64,000 bases of DNA. It comes from an uncultured Mollicutes bacterium (GTDB lineage Bacteria; Bacillota_I; Bacilli_A; Acholeplasmatales; Anaeroplasmataceae). The translations under genes and the position numbers were made by a program. The stretch is from contig CAMELE010000008.1 in assembly GCA_945923475.1 (NCBI GenBank), positions 1-64,000 on the forward strand. Reading direction: 5' to 3'. This document shows, piece after piece, positions 52,985 through 63,218 of this stretch (positions within the stretch are counted from its first letter, which is position 1; each line of letters opens with the position of its first letter). The notes beneath the pieces were generated by a model. That model worked only from the letters and a program-made list of their open reading frames with translations. It had not been told where the DNA came from and did not search any database.

Positions 52985-54316
52985 CTACTCTGATATCAAA
53001 TTCATATTTCTTAAGCCTTTAGGATAATAATTTTTTAGGCATCCATTTGTAGCTTTAAATCCTCCAAGAATTAAACCTTCAATTTCAATAACACCAAATC
53101 CGTTATCAGCATTTGCCTGAATTTCTTCTCCTCTAATATAGTGTAAGCACCTTGAGTCACTTACATCTAATACTAGCTTATTTTTAAAATATTTACCTAG
53201 TGTCTTAAAAAAATGGTGATATGGAATAAATCTTCCCTTTTGAACCTCTCCAAGCTCAATACCATAGTTTACAACAGTAAGTCCAGTTAAATCAACATCA
53301 TCCGCAAGGGCATAGAATCTATTTCCTTCCTTTTTTATTGTAAAATCCGGATAACTCTCTAAATTCTCCTTAAGGAATTTTCTAATAATTCTTTCTTCCT
53401 CATTCTCCTTATTTTTCTTAATGTTGCGCCATCCTTCCATATGAGCGCTTTTTTTCCTTAATAAAACCATAAACTGGCCTTCCCCTTTACCTGTAAAAGG
53501 ATAAAATCTTAACGTATTAGGTATAAACCCTTCCATAGTATATTTTTTTAAGCAAGGATTAGGAGGTAAAATCTCAAAATCTAAATTGTTGCACAAAAAA
53601 TCAACTACATCCTCATCCTCTTCACGAGCAAATGTACATGTTGAATATATTAAAACTCCATCTTTTTTTAGCATTTTAGAAGCATACTCTAAAATACTGA
53701 AATCTATTTTTTGACATTGAAGTGGCAAATTAGGATTCCATTGATTTCTAGCTTCCTCATCTTTACGCATCATGCCTTCGCCTGAACATGGTGCATCAAC
53801 TAAAATAACATCAAAATAGCCTTCAAGCTTATTAACTAGGTTTTCCACTCTTTCATTTAAAACTACAACATTATCAAAACCTAATCTTTCCAAATTACCA
53901 AATAAAACTTGACTTCTTTTTTTAGAAAGTTCATTAGAATATAAAACTCCATTTGGAATTCTTCTAGCAATTTGGGATGATTTTCCTCCTGGTGCTGCAC
54001 AAAGATCTAATACGCGTTCATTTCCTTTAAATTCATACATGTTAACGGGAGCCATCGCGGATGGTTCTTGAAAATAAAACGCTCCTAAATGATGAAGTAC
54101 ATTATTCCCATACTTTTCGTCATTATTTAAATAATAGCCATCTATATCGTATTCTATTTTTTCAAGAGGCATATTTGTGTATTCAACAAGCCTTTCAACA
54201 CTTATTCTATTAAGTCTAATACTACGCTTAGGATTTTCCTTATAAGATTCAATCAAACGATTATAATCATCAATTGATAGATATTCTTGCATCCGCTTTA
54301 GATAATCTTGATTCAT
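52985..54316 (-). CDS. RsmF/NOP2-type rRNA m5C methyltransferase
   Basis: A 443-residue SAM-dependent methyltransferase of the NOL1/NOP2/Sun family. Motif I is LDLCAAPGGKS near residue 106. The two catalytic Cys are in DAPCSGEGMM and STCTF. The C-terminal 130 residues form a PUA-like and DUF-type RNA-binding part (NGFGVIEIEGLILGGFKATNG). The target is probably 16S rRNA cytosine. Confidence 0.93.
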   Translation of the reverse strand: MNQDYLKRMQEYLSIDDYNRLIESYKENPKRSIRLNRISVERLVEYTNMPLEKIEYDIDGYYLNNDEKYGNNVLHHLGAFYFQEPSAMAPVNMYEFKGNERVLDLCAAPGGKSSQIARRIPNGVLYSNELSKKRSQVLFGNLERLGFDNVVVLNERVENLVNKLEGYFDVILVDAPCSGEGMMRKDEEARNQWNPNLPLQCQKIDFSILEYASKMLKKDGVLIYSTCTFAREEDEDVVDFLCNNLDFEILPPNPCLKKYTMEGFIPNTLRFYPFTGKGEGQFMVLLRKKSAHMEGWRNIKKNKENEEERIIRKFLKENLESYPDFTIKKEGNRFYALADDVDLTGLTVVNYGIELGEVQKGRFIPYHHFFKTLGKYFKNKLVLDVSDSRCLHYIRGEEIQANADNGFGVIEIEGLILGGFKATNGCLKNYYPKGLRNMNLISE

Positions 54317-54366
54317 AATAATTAATCACTTCCATAAACAAAAAAATTTTATCATATTTGTGAACT

Positions 54367-54399
54367 AAAAAAAAGAGCCTTAGTTTAATACTAAAGCTC
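54367..54399 (-). terminator. pyk terminator
   Basis: Stem GAGCTTTAGT/ACTAAGGCTC (one G-T pair) followed by eight T residues on the minus strand, 20 bases past the stop codon. Confidence 0.85.
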
Positions 54400-54418
54400 A
54401 ATTTGCATTATTTAGATA

Positions 54419-55798
54419 TTACTTAACTTGAGTAAACTTAACTCCATCCTTAGTAACTTCAAGGATAGAATCTCCAGCTTCAAGATTTAAAGCACTAACT
54501 GCTGCCTTATAAGCATCTGCAATACCACCACAAACTGGTTGTACACCCCATGCTAATTGTAATGAACGGCAATCTGCTCTTTCAGCTGTAGCATAGAATA
54601 CATCTGCAGCTGGACGATATTGAGAAATCTTGAATGCTAATTCTTGGTCACCCTCAGCAACTACAGCAGCAACCTCAAAGTTGTTACATACTTGCGCAAC
54701 TGCAAGACCGATAGCGTCTAATTCATTCTTCTCATTTGGATATGATAATACGTTATCAATCATCAATTCATGATCGATATCATCTTCAGCTCTCTCATCA
54801 ATCTTAGCCATATAAGTTACAGCCTCAAGAGGATAATCTCCTTGAGCAGATTCTCCTGAAAGCATTGTCGCACCTGTACCATCAAGTACAGCGTTATGAA
54901 CGTCAGAAACCTCTGCACGAGTAGGTCTTGGATTTTGTTGCATAGAATCTAGCATTTGAGTTGCAGTTACAACAATCTTACCAGATGCTTGAGCAAGATA
55001 GATCATTTCCTTTTGAATAGCAGGTAAATCCCACGCATCAACACCTACTCCTAAATCTCCACGAGCAACCATTACACCATCAGATAATGCAATGATTTCT
55101 TCCATATTTGAAACACCTTCTTGGTTTTCAATCTTAGAAATAATTTTAATGTGTGAATTGTTCTTGCTAGCAAGAATATCGCGAATATCCTTAATATCCT
55201 GAGGACGACGAATGAATGATGCAGAAATGAAATCAACATCCTCGTCACAACCAAATTCGATATCATCCTTATCCTTTGGTGCAATATAGTTCATATTTAG
55301 GATAACTCCTGGAACATTACAATTTCTCTTGTTCTTTAATTTACGTGAGTTTTCAATACGGCATACTAATTCATGAGCAGCCTCATCCTTTTCGATAACA
55401 GTTAAAGTTAAGTTACCATCTTCAATAAGAATTCTTCCACCAACACTAATATCATCATATAGACCAGGGTAAGAGATTGCAACCTTATTAGCATCTCCAA
55501 GGTAAGAATAATCCATAGTAATACGGATTGTATTTCCCTCAGTTAGCATAACTGGCTCATCATTCTTTAAATAACCTGTACGAATTTCTGGTCCTTTAGT
55601 ATCAAGCATAATACCAATGTTCCAGCCCTTTTCAGCATTTAAAGCCTTAACGTTTTTGATACGGAATCCTTGTTCAACATGGTCACCATGTGAAAAGTTC
55701 ATACGCATTACGTTCATTCCAGCATTAATTAATGCCTCTAATTGATCCTTTTGCTCAGAAGCTGGTCCAATTGTACATACCATTTTTGTCTTTTTCAT
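54419..55798 (-). CDS. pyk: Pyruvate kinase
   Basis: A 459-residue glycolytic enzyme converting phosphoenolpyruvate and ADP to pyruvate and ATP. The start CTIGPAS, NFSHGDH, the active-site ISKIENQEG and VARGDLGV, and ATQMLDSM are all present. It lacks the extra C-terminal PEP-utiliser domain of Bacillus pyruvate kinases. It is divergent from pfp and so could be regulated together with it. Confidence 0.97.
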   Translation of the reverse strand: MKKTKMVCTIGPASEQKDQLEALINAGMNVMRMNFSHGDHVEQGFRIKNVKALNAEKGWNIGIMLDTKGPEIRTGYLKNDEPVMLTEGNTIRITMDYSYLGDANKVAISYPGLYDDISVGGRILIEDGNLTLTVIEKDEAAHELVCRIENSRKLKNKRNCNVPGVILNMNYIAPKDKDDIEFGCDEDVDFISASFIRRPQDIKDIRDILASKNNSHIKIISKIENQEGVSNMEEIIALSDGVMVARGDLGVGVDAWDLPAIQKEMIYLAQASGKIVVTATQMLDSMQQNPRPTRAEVSDVHNAVLDGTGATMLSGESAQGDYPLEAVTYMAKIDERAEDDIDHELMIDNVLSYPNEKNELDAIGLAVAQVCNNFEVAAVVAEGDQELAFKISQYRPAADVFYATAERADCRSLQLAWGVQPVCGGIADAYKAAVSALNLEAGDSILEVTKDGVKFTQVK

Positions 55799-55862
55799 AG
55801 TATTTCTCCTTAATTTTTTTAGAATAAATTTTAAAATAAGTATATTTTTACATACACTTCAT

Positions 55863-55890
55863 ATTATAACATAGTTTTCAGTTAACACAA
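55863..55890 (-). promoter_or_regulatory. pyk promoter
   Basis: -35 TTGTGT (55885-55890), 16-bp spacer, extended -10 TG-T-TATAAT (55863-55868), minus strand. Confidence 0.7.
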
Positions 55891-55937
55891 CAGATTTGAT
55901 TTTATTTTTTAAAAAAAATTTATTTTTTTGTTAAATC

Positions 55938-55965
55938 TTGAAATTTATTACTAATACGATATAAT
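55938..55965 (+). promoter_or_regulatory. pfp promoter
   Basis: -35 TTGAAA (55938-55943), 16-bp spacer, -10 TATAAT (55960-55965), back to back with the pyk promoter. Confidence 0.7.
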
Positions 55966-55997
55966 ATAGATATCGTTTAAATGAGGAGAAATATAAT

Positions 55998-57239
55998 ATG
56001 GAAAAATTAATCGGAGCCTGTATTCTTGGCCAATCAGGCGGACCAACATCAGTAATTAACGCCAGTGCTGCTGGTGTATTCATTGAAGCGCTAAAGCAAG
56101 AATGTATCACTGATGTATATGGTGCCAAACATGGAATTAGAGGAATTCTAGACGAAGAGTTTTATGATATTTCAAAAGAAGATCTAAAGGAACTTGAATT
56201 ATTAAAAACCACACCTTCTTCTTCAATTGGATCTGTTAGATATAAATTAGCAAATCCAGATGTGGATGACACAGATTATAAGAGGATTCTTGAGGTGTTC
56301 AAGAAGTATAATATCCGTTATTTCTTTTACAATGGTGGAAATGACTCAATGGATACTTGCAACAAGATTTCCAAATATATGGCAAAAAGTGGTTATAAAT
56401 GTAATTGTATAGGAATCCCAAAAACAATTGATAATGACCTAGTCTCAACTGACCATACACCTGGTTATGGTTCTGCGGCTAAGTATATTGCGACTACAAT
56501 GATGGAAATTTATGAGGATGCATGCGTATATGATACTCCAATGATTTGTGTATGTGAAATCATGGGTAGAAATGCTGGATGGCTTACAGCTGCATCAGCA
56601 CTTGCATCTTACAAGGGACATGGACCTGATCTAATCTATTTACCAGAGGTTGTATTTGATTTTGATAAATTCATCTGTGATGTTGAAAAATGCTATAAGA
56701 AAAACAATCACGTATTAATTGCTGTATCTGAAGGTGTAAAAACAAAGGATGGTAAATATATTCCTGAAGCCCTAGGAGAAATGGCATTAGATTCATTCGG
56801 ACATGCACAACTAGGTGGTACCGCTTCTATCCTTGCCCAAAAAATTAAAGAGCATTTTGGATGTAAGGTAAGAGCAATTGAGTTTAATCTAATGCAAAGG
56901 TGTGCACAACATCTTGCATCTAAAACTGATGTTAATGAAGCTTTCAAAGCTGGACAGGTTGCAGTAAGAAAAGCAATCAGTGGAAAAACAGATAAAATGG
57001 TTGCCTTCAAGCGTTCATATAAAAATGGAAAATATACTTGTAAATATGAATTAGTAGACTTACACGTTGTTGCAAACGATGAAAAGAAAATACCATTAGA
57101 TTGGATTAATGCAGAGCAAAACAACGTTAACGAAAAATTCATCGAATATGCTTTACCTCTTATCCAGGGACAAATGGCAGCTCCTATTGAAGATGGACTT
57201 CCAAGATTTGCAAAATTAAATAAAATTTTAAAGAAATAA
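55998..57239 (+). CDS. pfp: PPi-dependent 6-phosphofructokinase
   Basis: A 413-residue enzyme phosphorylating fructose 6-phosphate. GQSGGPTSVIN is at the N-terminus. GGNDS carries the Asp in place of the Gly found in ATP-PFKs, and PKTIDND carries the Lys/Asp that define PPi use. MGRNAGW binds sugar phosphate. The reaction is reversible and saves ATP. GAGGAG stands before ATG. Confidence 0.92.
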   Translation: MEKLIGACILGQSGGPTSVINASAAGVFIEALKQECITDVYGAKHGIRGILDEEFYDISKEDLKELELLKTTPSSSIGSVRYKLANPDVDDTDYKRILEVFKKYNIRYFFYNGGNDSMDTCNKISKYMAKSGYKCNCIGIPKTIDNDLVSTDHTPGYGSAAKYIATTMMEIYEDACVYDTPMICVCEIMGRNAGWLTAASALASYKGHGPDLIYLPEVVFDFDKFICDVEKCYKKNNHVLIAVSEGVKTKDGKYIPEALGEMALDSFGHAQLGGTASILAQKIKEHFGCKVRAIEFNLMQRCAQHLASKTDVNEAFKAGQVAVRKAISGKTDKMVAFKRSYKNGKYTCKYELVDLHVVANDEKKIPLDWINAEQNNVNEKFIEYALPLIQGQMAAPIEDGLPRFAKLNKILKK

Positions 57240-57246
57240 TAGGATT

Positions 57247-57283
57247 AAAAAAGGCTACCCTTGTTCAAAGGAGTAGTCTTTTT
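57247..57283. terminator. Bidirectional terminator between pfp and dnaE
   Basis: Stem GGCTAC...GTAGTC with an inner CTT/AAG pairing (57253-57278) and six T residues on either strand. It serves both convergent genes. Confidence 0.85.
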
Positions 57284-60252
57284 TACCTTATTTTTTCAAT
57301 TACATCGTTTATATTATATTCATACATATTATTAGTATTATTCTTTTCAATTCTACCATATGTTAAATATAATCCATCTTTATCAAGATTAATCTTTAAT
57401 TTTTTATAAGAGCTTGGAAAGATAACAAATTTTAAGCTTTTTCTTCCATCAAAGGCCTGTCCTAGTAACATCTTCTCACTCTTCTTTGTAATAATTTCCT
57501 TCATCATTGAAAGCTCGACAATTACTCTTGAGTTAAATTGCATCAAATCCTTGCCAAAAAACTTTGAGTTATATTTTTTTGCTAAAACACTAATATTTTT
57601 AAACCAATCATACTCTAAATTAAAGCCTAAGCTCTTTCTTTCACCCATTCTTAATTCTTCGTACGAAAGTTCCCCATCCTGTTTCTTCAAATCAGCGCCA
57701 TATTGATTATTAAATATGTCCTCAAGTGGGCTTGAAGATGATAGCATAGATTTTTTAGTTTCACCAAACTCATCGAAGGCTCCAGAATAAATCAATGATT
57801 CATAAACATTTTTTCCAAGTCCCGGCATTCTTCTTTTGAAATCCTCAAATGAATTAAATAAACCATTTTTCTCTCTTTCAGTGATAATATCCTTTGCAAT
57901 ATTTATTCCAATTTGATTAATTCCTTGAAGAGGATAAATCAAAGAATTTTTTGAAGAAACAAATTCAATATTAGATTGATTAATGCTAGGCTTTAAAACC
58001 AAAAAGCCCTTTCTTCTAATATATGCTATATTTCTTTCGATTATTGTATTATTACTAATTACACTATTTAAGTATTTAGCCATAAATAAAGAAAAATAAT
58101 TGGCCTTGAAATATGCCATTTGATATGCTAAAACGGCATATGCCACACTATGACTTTTATTAAATCCATAATTTGCGAATCTTAAGATATAGTTATATAT
58201 TTGATTAGCAATTTGCTCAGAATAGCCTGCGCTAACAGCAGATGAAACAAATTTGTTTTTATACTTATCCAATGCATCCTTATCCTTCTTAGATACAGCC
58301 TTTCTTAGCAAATCAGCCTCACCTAAGGACATTTTTGCAAATCGATAACTAATTTGCATAATTTGCTCTTGATACACAATAATTCCATAGGTAGACTTTA
58401 ATATAGGCTCTAAATCTGGATGAAGGTAAGTAAAGGATTTACCATTTTTTCTGGCAATAAACTCATCAATATTATCCATAGGACCAGGTCTATATAGTGC
58501 AATTACAGCTACTAAATCATCAAATTTTGTTGGTTTTAATTTTTTTAATACCTTTTTTATACCCTCGCTTTCAAGCTGGAATACACCATCAGTATCTCCT
58601 TCTTGTAGCAAACGATATGTTTTTTCGTTATCAAGCGGAATATTTTGAATTGTAATATTATTCATGTTAGGAATACATTTAGCAATATTATCAATAATTG
58701 TTAAATTTCTAATTCCTAAAAAGTCCATTTTTAAAAGTCCTAATTCAGCTAAATCTATAGCCTCAAGTTGAGATTGATAAAGGCTTGTTGAGCCAAGCTG
58801 TAATGGAACATTATTTGTTAGTGGATCCGATGAAATAATAATACCAGCCGCATGAGTAGATATGTGACGAGGTAAATTTTCAATCTTTTTAGCTACTGAT
58901 AATAGTCTATAAATCTCCTTGTTGCTCTCATAATCCTTCATTAGCTTATCATAGTCATTAGTTTCTGATGCCAGTTTAGACATAATATCAATATCTTGTG
59001 GTTTTATTTTCATGACCCTACCAAGGTCTCTTATAGATGACTTTACCTGAAATGTTCCAAATGCAGAAATACTGCATACATGATCATCCCCATATACACT
59101 CTTTGTATAATCAATAACCTGCTGACGCTTATCATCTGGAAAATCCATATCTATATCTGGCATACTAACACGTGCAGGATTTAAAAATCTTTCAAATAGC
59201 AAATCAAATCGAATCGGATCTATACTAGTTATTCCTAAACAATATGAGACTAAGGATCCTGCAGCACTACCTCTTCCCGGGCCAACCATAATACCTTGTT
59301 TCTTCGCATATTTGACATAATCCCATACAATCAAGAAATAATCATCATAATTCATTTTATGAATAACTGATAATTCATAATCTAGTCTTTGCTTATATAC
59401 CGATATATCCCCATAAATCCTATATGCTGCCCTTTTTTGGAGTCCTTTTTCGCAAAGACTTCTTAGAAAGTCTGATGAAGGAACTCCATTTGTACCAGGA
59501 TATTTTGGGAGTGAAACAGCTACTGGCTTTATAGTGACATTGATTTTATTAACTAATTCCTCATAATTAACAAATACCGAATCATACGTATAATATTCAT
59601 TTTCAATTTCCACTGAAGTCTTATAATGATACGTACAATTTTCTAATGGTACCTCATTATTAATCATCGATAAAGCCACGTATGCATCATAATCCTCTGG
59701 CTTATCATAATATGTAGGAGATATCGGGAAAGACTTTATTCCAAGTGCCTTCGCTTCTTCATACAATCGATTCATATTCTGATTAATAGCCTTATTGCTA
59801 AAGGATATACCAACACCAAAATATTCTAAATTGTTATATTTTAGCAATAAGCCATTAATATCATTTGTCCTTAGTAACTCTGTTTCTAAACTAGAAATGA
59901 ATATCAAATTCTTGTATTTTAGTAATTCATTTAAATTAAATATATAATCCTCGATTTTATCCTTTGAAGACATTTCTAGCAAAGACTGATAGCCTTTATC
60001 GTCTAATGCATACGCAATCATCTTATCTATTTTATTATCAGTTAACGAATAAATTCTAAATTCAAGTCCAATAATCGGCTTAATCCCACTTTTTATACAT
60101 TCGTTGTAAAACTTATAATGACCATACATATTAGGATCTGTAATTGAAAGAGCGTAATAGCCATAAGCTTTAGCATTTGAAACATAGCTAGATATCTTTA
60201 AGCTCGATTTAAGCATATTATATTCAGTTTGTCCATATAGAAAGCCTATCAT
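57283..60252 (-). CDS. dnaE: DNA polymerase III alpha subunit DnaE
   Basis: A 989-residue replicative polymerase of the DnaE3/DnaE1-short type. The PHP domain lies in residues 1-200, the palm has PDIDMDFPDD, the fingers and helix-hairpin-helix part follow, and the C-terminus has an OB-like region. The PHP motif has lost its metal-binding His residues (FLYGQTEY and ITDPN in place of HLHxHTEY and LTDHG), so a proofreading or pyrophosphatase role is unlikely. ATG 60252 has AGGTGG eight bases upstream; two GTG codons upstream lie inside that site. It probably works with a separate PolC elsewhere. Confidence 0.95.
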   Translation of the reverse strand: MIGFLYGQTEYNMLKSSLKISSYVSNAKAYGYYALSITDPNMYGHYKFYNECIKSGIKPIIGLEFRIYSLTDNKIDKMIAYALDDKGYQSLLEMSSKDKIEDYIFNLNELLKYKNLIFISSLETELLRTNDINGLLLKYNNLEYFGVGISFSNKAINQNMNRLYEEAKALGIKSFPISPTYYDKPEDYDAYVALSMINNEVPLENCTYHYKTSVEIENEYYTYDSVFVNYEELVNKINVTIKPVAVSLPKYPGTNGVPSSDFLRSLCEKGLQKRAAYRIYGDISVYKQRLDYELSVIHKMNYDDYFLIVWDYVKYAKKQGIMVGPGRGSAAGSLVSYCLGITSIDPIRFDLLFERFLNPARVSMPDIDMDFPDDKRQQVIDYTKSVYGDDHVCSISAFGTFQVKSSIRDLGRVMKIKPQDIDIMSKLASETNDYDKLMKDYESNKEIYRLLSVAKKIENLPRHISTHAAGIIISSDPLTNNVPLQLGSTSLYQSQLEAIDLAELGLLKMDFLGIRNLTIIDNIAKCIPNMNNITIQNIPLDNEKTYRLLQEGDTDGVFQLESEGIKKVLKKLKPTKFDDLVAVIALYRPGPMDNIDEFIARKNGKSFTYLHPDLEPILKSTYGIIVYQEQIMQISYRFAKMSLGEADLLRKAVSKKDKDALDKYKNKFVSSAVSAGYSEQIANQIYNYILRFANYGFNKSHSVAYAVLAYQMAYFKANYFSLFMAKYLNSVISNNTIIERNIAYIRRKGFLVLKPSINQSNIEFVSSKNSLIYPLQGINQIGINIAKDIITEREKNGLFNSFEDFKRRMPGLGKNVYESLIYSGAFDEFGETKKSMLSSSSPLEDIFNNQYGADLKKQDGELSYEELRMGERKSLGFNLEYDWFKNISVLAKKYNSKFFGKDLMQFNSRVIVELSMMKEIITKKSEKMLLGQAFDGRKSLKFVIFPSSYKKLKINLDKDGLYLTYGRIEKNNTNNMYEYNINDVIEKIR

Positions 60253-60302
60253 GCTAAACACCACCTAGGCTAATTATAACATTTGACAGAAATATTTTAA
60301 AG

Positions 60303-61736
60303 TTATACTCCTCCTTTATTTTTACTTTTTTTCTTGATTAAATAAATTATCCCAACTGAAGAGGCAATCAAAATAATTATAACTATAATTTTATTTTCAT
60401 AAATTAGATTCCATAATTCACTTAAGGTATTTTGGCTAGGTGTAGAATCATCATAAACAGTTATATATATTTTTTTATAGGTTGTATTTCCTGCCTTATT
60501 TGTAGCTTCTAACGTGATTTCATATTTTCCAGCTTTAGTTAAATCTAGTAATCCAGTATCTATAATAAGTGAATCTCCAATTGCCTCGTCATAAGGATCA
60601 GAAACAATTACATTATCCAAAATATTTAGTGATGAGTTAATTTTTATTTCTATATCATTGGCTATAATTGTTGGTGTGCTTTTATAACTAACATTTAGAT
60701 TTAGTTTTCTTGTTGTATAGTTTTTTGAACTATCACATAGCTTATATACTATCACATGGCTTCCATACGTATATGAAAAATCACTAGAATCAATTATTAC
60801 ATCATCCTCACTTAAATTATCACAATTATCATTACACTTTGTAATATAGCTTTTTAAATCAAATTTCTTTTCATCCTCTAGATAAATAACATCGCTATAA
60901 GTTTTAAGCTCAAGAGTTGGGGCCTCTGTATCAATTACAGTAATTGTTTTTTCCTTTTTACTCACATAGCCATTACTATTTGCAACACTTATTGTTACAG
61001 TTTGATCTCCTAGCTTATATATATCTAATCCTGTTATTTTAACACTGCTTGTTAAATCACCCTCGATACTATCACTGGCTGATACATATTTTGTTATATC
61101 AAAATCTAAATCACCATATTCAACATAAACGAAGTTAGCTAATGATAATACTGGAGTTGATGTACTTCTAACTACAACCATATAATTTTTACTTACTGTG
61201 TTCCCACCATTATCTGTAACTAACACTTCAAGATTATATGAACCTGGAACTGTTTGATTTACATTATGATCTAAATATTGAACTGATTGGATTCCATAAT
61301 TATCAGTAATCATAAAGTATTCATTATAATTAAATGGCTCACCAACCTCAAAATTAAGATCTTTTAATTGTGTTATAACAGGCGGCTCACTATCTAATAT
61401 ATTTAGCAAAATATCTCTTCTATCAATTGTTGAATAACCACTAACCTCAGCTATAAGCTTAACAGTTTTGCGACCAACCTCACTTGTTGATACAGATAGA
61501 CCTCCATAGTAAAACTTGTCTAATGATACCTTGACCTCTTCATCTGTAAGTTGACCTTTATAATAGAATTTTACTTCAAATTCATCAAGATAGTCCTCAA
61601 AATTATCATTAATATTAATTGATATTTCGGTTTTGTTCCACACATAACCGTTTCCTACATAAGCAGATGACTTCTTTTGTAGAAACATAAATACAACTAA
61701 AAAGATAATTAAAGATAAAAAAATTTTTTTCTTCAT
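60303..61736 (-). CDS. Secreted/membrane-anchored Ig-like (DUF5011-type) repeat protein
   Basis: A 477-residue surface protein. The signal peptide is residues 1-25 (ends near SSAYVG). Four or more Ig-like modules follow, with EPPVITQLKD, DNYGIQSVQYLD, STPVLS, APTLEL and KAGNTTYKKI as typical DUF5011 joints. A C-terminal membrane helix (about 447-468) and a basic tail retain it in the membrane. Each module is likely an adhesive beta-sandwich. It is encoded three bases after the XRE regulator gene, so it is probably co-transcribed with it. Confidence 0.75.
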   Translation of the reverse strand: MKKKIFLSLIIFLVVFMFLQKKSSAYVGNGYVWNKTEISININDNFEDYLDEFEVKFYYKGQLTDEEVKVSLDKFYYGGLSVSTSEVGRKTVKLIAEVSGYSTIDRRDILLNILDSEPPVITQLKDLNFEVGEPFNYNEYFMITDNYGIQSVQYLDHNVNQTVPGSYNLEVLVTDNGGNTVSKNYMVVVRSTSTPVLSLANFVYVEYGDLDFDITKYVSASDSIEGDLTSSVKITGLDIYKLGDQTVTISVANSNGYVSKKEKTITVIDTEAPTLELKTYSDVIYLEDEKKFDLKSYITKCNDNCDNLSEDDVIIDSSDFSYTYGSHVIVYKLCDSSKNYTTRKLNLNVSYKSTPTIIANDIEIKINSSLNILDNVIVSDPYDEAIGDSLIIDTGLLDLTKAGKYEITLEATNKAGNTTYKKIYITVYDDSTPSQNTLSELWNLIYENKIIVIIILIASSVGIIYLIKKKSKNKGGV

Positions 61737-61739
61737 TGT

Positions 61740-62897
61740 TTAAATCCAAGCCTTTCTCCTTTTTTCTTGATTTCGAACTACATCAATAATTCTCTTATAT
61801 CTTTGCTTCATTATGAATGCTTCTATAACAAAGCCTTCCATAATGTTTATTAAAACCTCATCGCTTAAAGATAAAGATGCAGGATAATATATTTCAACTA
61901 TCTTGTTATAATAATCTTCATCAAAATTTAATGAATATATTGTATCAATAAACAATCGCTCACTATCTGATAAATTAGCACTTAAACCCTCATATTGATT
62001 CTTAAATTCTTCAATATTATCGTATGCATAAAATAATAACTTTGCAAAATCAGAGTAACCATACCGATAATTAATCGGAGCCTTCGATGCTATTTCGCTA
62101 TACAAAAGAGCATCATGATCATTTGGATTATCCTCGTCCAATTCTAGCATAGCAAAATATCTATTTCGTATATAATACCTTCTTATTTTATTGTCTAAAG
62201 CCTCTATATTTTTATAAGCACTTTTCTTTATATAAAAGTTTTTTAGCTCGGATGCTTGAACTAAAAATAAATTAGAATTAATTAATAAAAATATATCTAA
62301 TTTTATGTTAGTAATTAATGGTCTTAAATACTCAAACGGTAATGATACATTATCAAGCTCATTGATAATCTCATAAGCATCTTGTAAATAATTAAGTTTA
62401 AAATAATACAAAATTTCGATAAAGGATAGCACAACAAGATCATTAAGCATCATGCAAGATACCAATTTATCCAATTCTTTATATTGCTTTTCTGCATTTC
62501 TTAAATCTTCAAAATAAATATAATACAAAAACATAATTAATTTAGCTCGATAATTATTTAATCCTTTTACTTTTTCATATGCATCTAGCAAAGGTTTAGT
62601 ATCATTGTTAAAAAGCCCTTTAAATATATCCTCATATATTTTTTTACTATTATTAATTGTATCAATGCTCTCTTTTGAAATTTTTAAACGTTTGCATATT
62701 TCCTCAAGCATTTTTGGATTTGGTTTTATTTCGGCATTTTCAATTTTAGATAAATAGCTCACACTACAGGTGTTACGACATATATACTCTAGTGTTTTAC
62801 TAAGTTTAGTTCTCCTAAGCTTTAGTTCTATTCCAATCAGCTCATAACTGTTTTCTAAACTATCAATTTTTTTTCTTAAAACTTCTACAATCTTCAT
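61740..62897 (-). CDS. XRE-type HTH regulator with TPR-like C-terminal region
   Basis: A 385-residue transcription factor. A helix-turn-helix lies around residues 22-80 (ELKLRRTKLSKTLEYI, then CSVSYLSKIENAEIKPNP). About 280 residues of helical repeats follow, resembling the TPR domain of Rgg/PlcR-type quorum regulators. Ligand and target are unknown. It lies directly upstream of the Ig-like protein gene and downstream of the cse60-like gene. Confidence 0.8.
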   Translation of the reverse strand: MKIVEVLRKKIDSLENSYELIGIELKLRRTKLSKTLEYICRNTCSVSYLSKIENAEIKPNPKMLEEICKRLKISKESIDTINNSKKIYEDIFKGLFNNDTKPLLDAYEKVKGLNNYRAKLIMFLYYIYFEDLRNAEKQYKELDKLVSCMMLNDLVVLSFIEILYYFKLNYLQDAYEIINELDNVSLPFEYLRPLITNIKLDIFLLINSNLFLVQASELKNFYIKKSAYKNIEALDNKIRRYYIRNRYFAMLELDEDNPNDHDALLYSEIASKAPINYRYGYSDFAKLLFYAYDNIEEFKNQYEGLSANLSDSERLFIDTIYSLNFDEDYYNKIVEIYYPASLSLSDEVLINIMEGFVIEAFIMKQRYKRIIDVVRNQEKRRKAWI

Positions 62898-62998
62898 TTT
62901 TTATCTCCTTATTTTAATCACATATATTTTACTGAATATATATGCCCAATTAAAGAGAATGGCCGTTTGATAAAAAAAAGATTTTGTCAAACTATTTT

Positions 62999-63172
62999 CT
63001 ATTCATTTTCGTATAAAATCATCGCAGAATATGAATAAATTTGCTCGTTTGCTGCAAAAAAATTGGATATTTGATATTTAATATCTATAATCTTTACATT
63101 TTTTTCAAGGAATATATTAATTTCATTTTCAAGCTCCTTTTCATGCTCACAATCAAAAATCACTACCTTCAT
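62999..63172 (-). CDS. Cse60-like small sporulation protein
   Basis: A 57-residue protein, short enough to be missed by length-limited gene calls. It starts MKVVIFDCEHE and contains IIDIKYQISN and EQIYSYSAMILYE, the pattern of the Cse60 family (sigmaE-controlled, function unknown). AGGTGA stands four bases before ATG. It lies between the XRE regulator gene and the cre-flanked small RNA unit on the same strand. It fits with gpr and spoVM in marking a spore former. Confidence 0.8.
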   Translation of the reverse strand: MKVVIFDCEHEKELENEINIFLEKNVKIIDIKYQISNFFAANEQIYSYSAMILYENE

Positions 63173-63218
63173 ATTATCACCTGATAAAATGATAGAATAC
63201 TTTTCTCAAAAAAAATGC

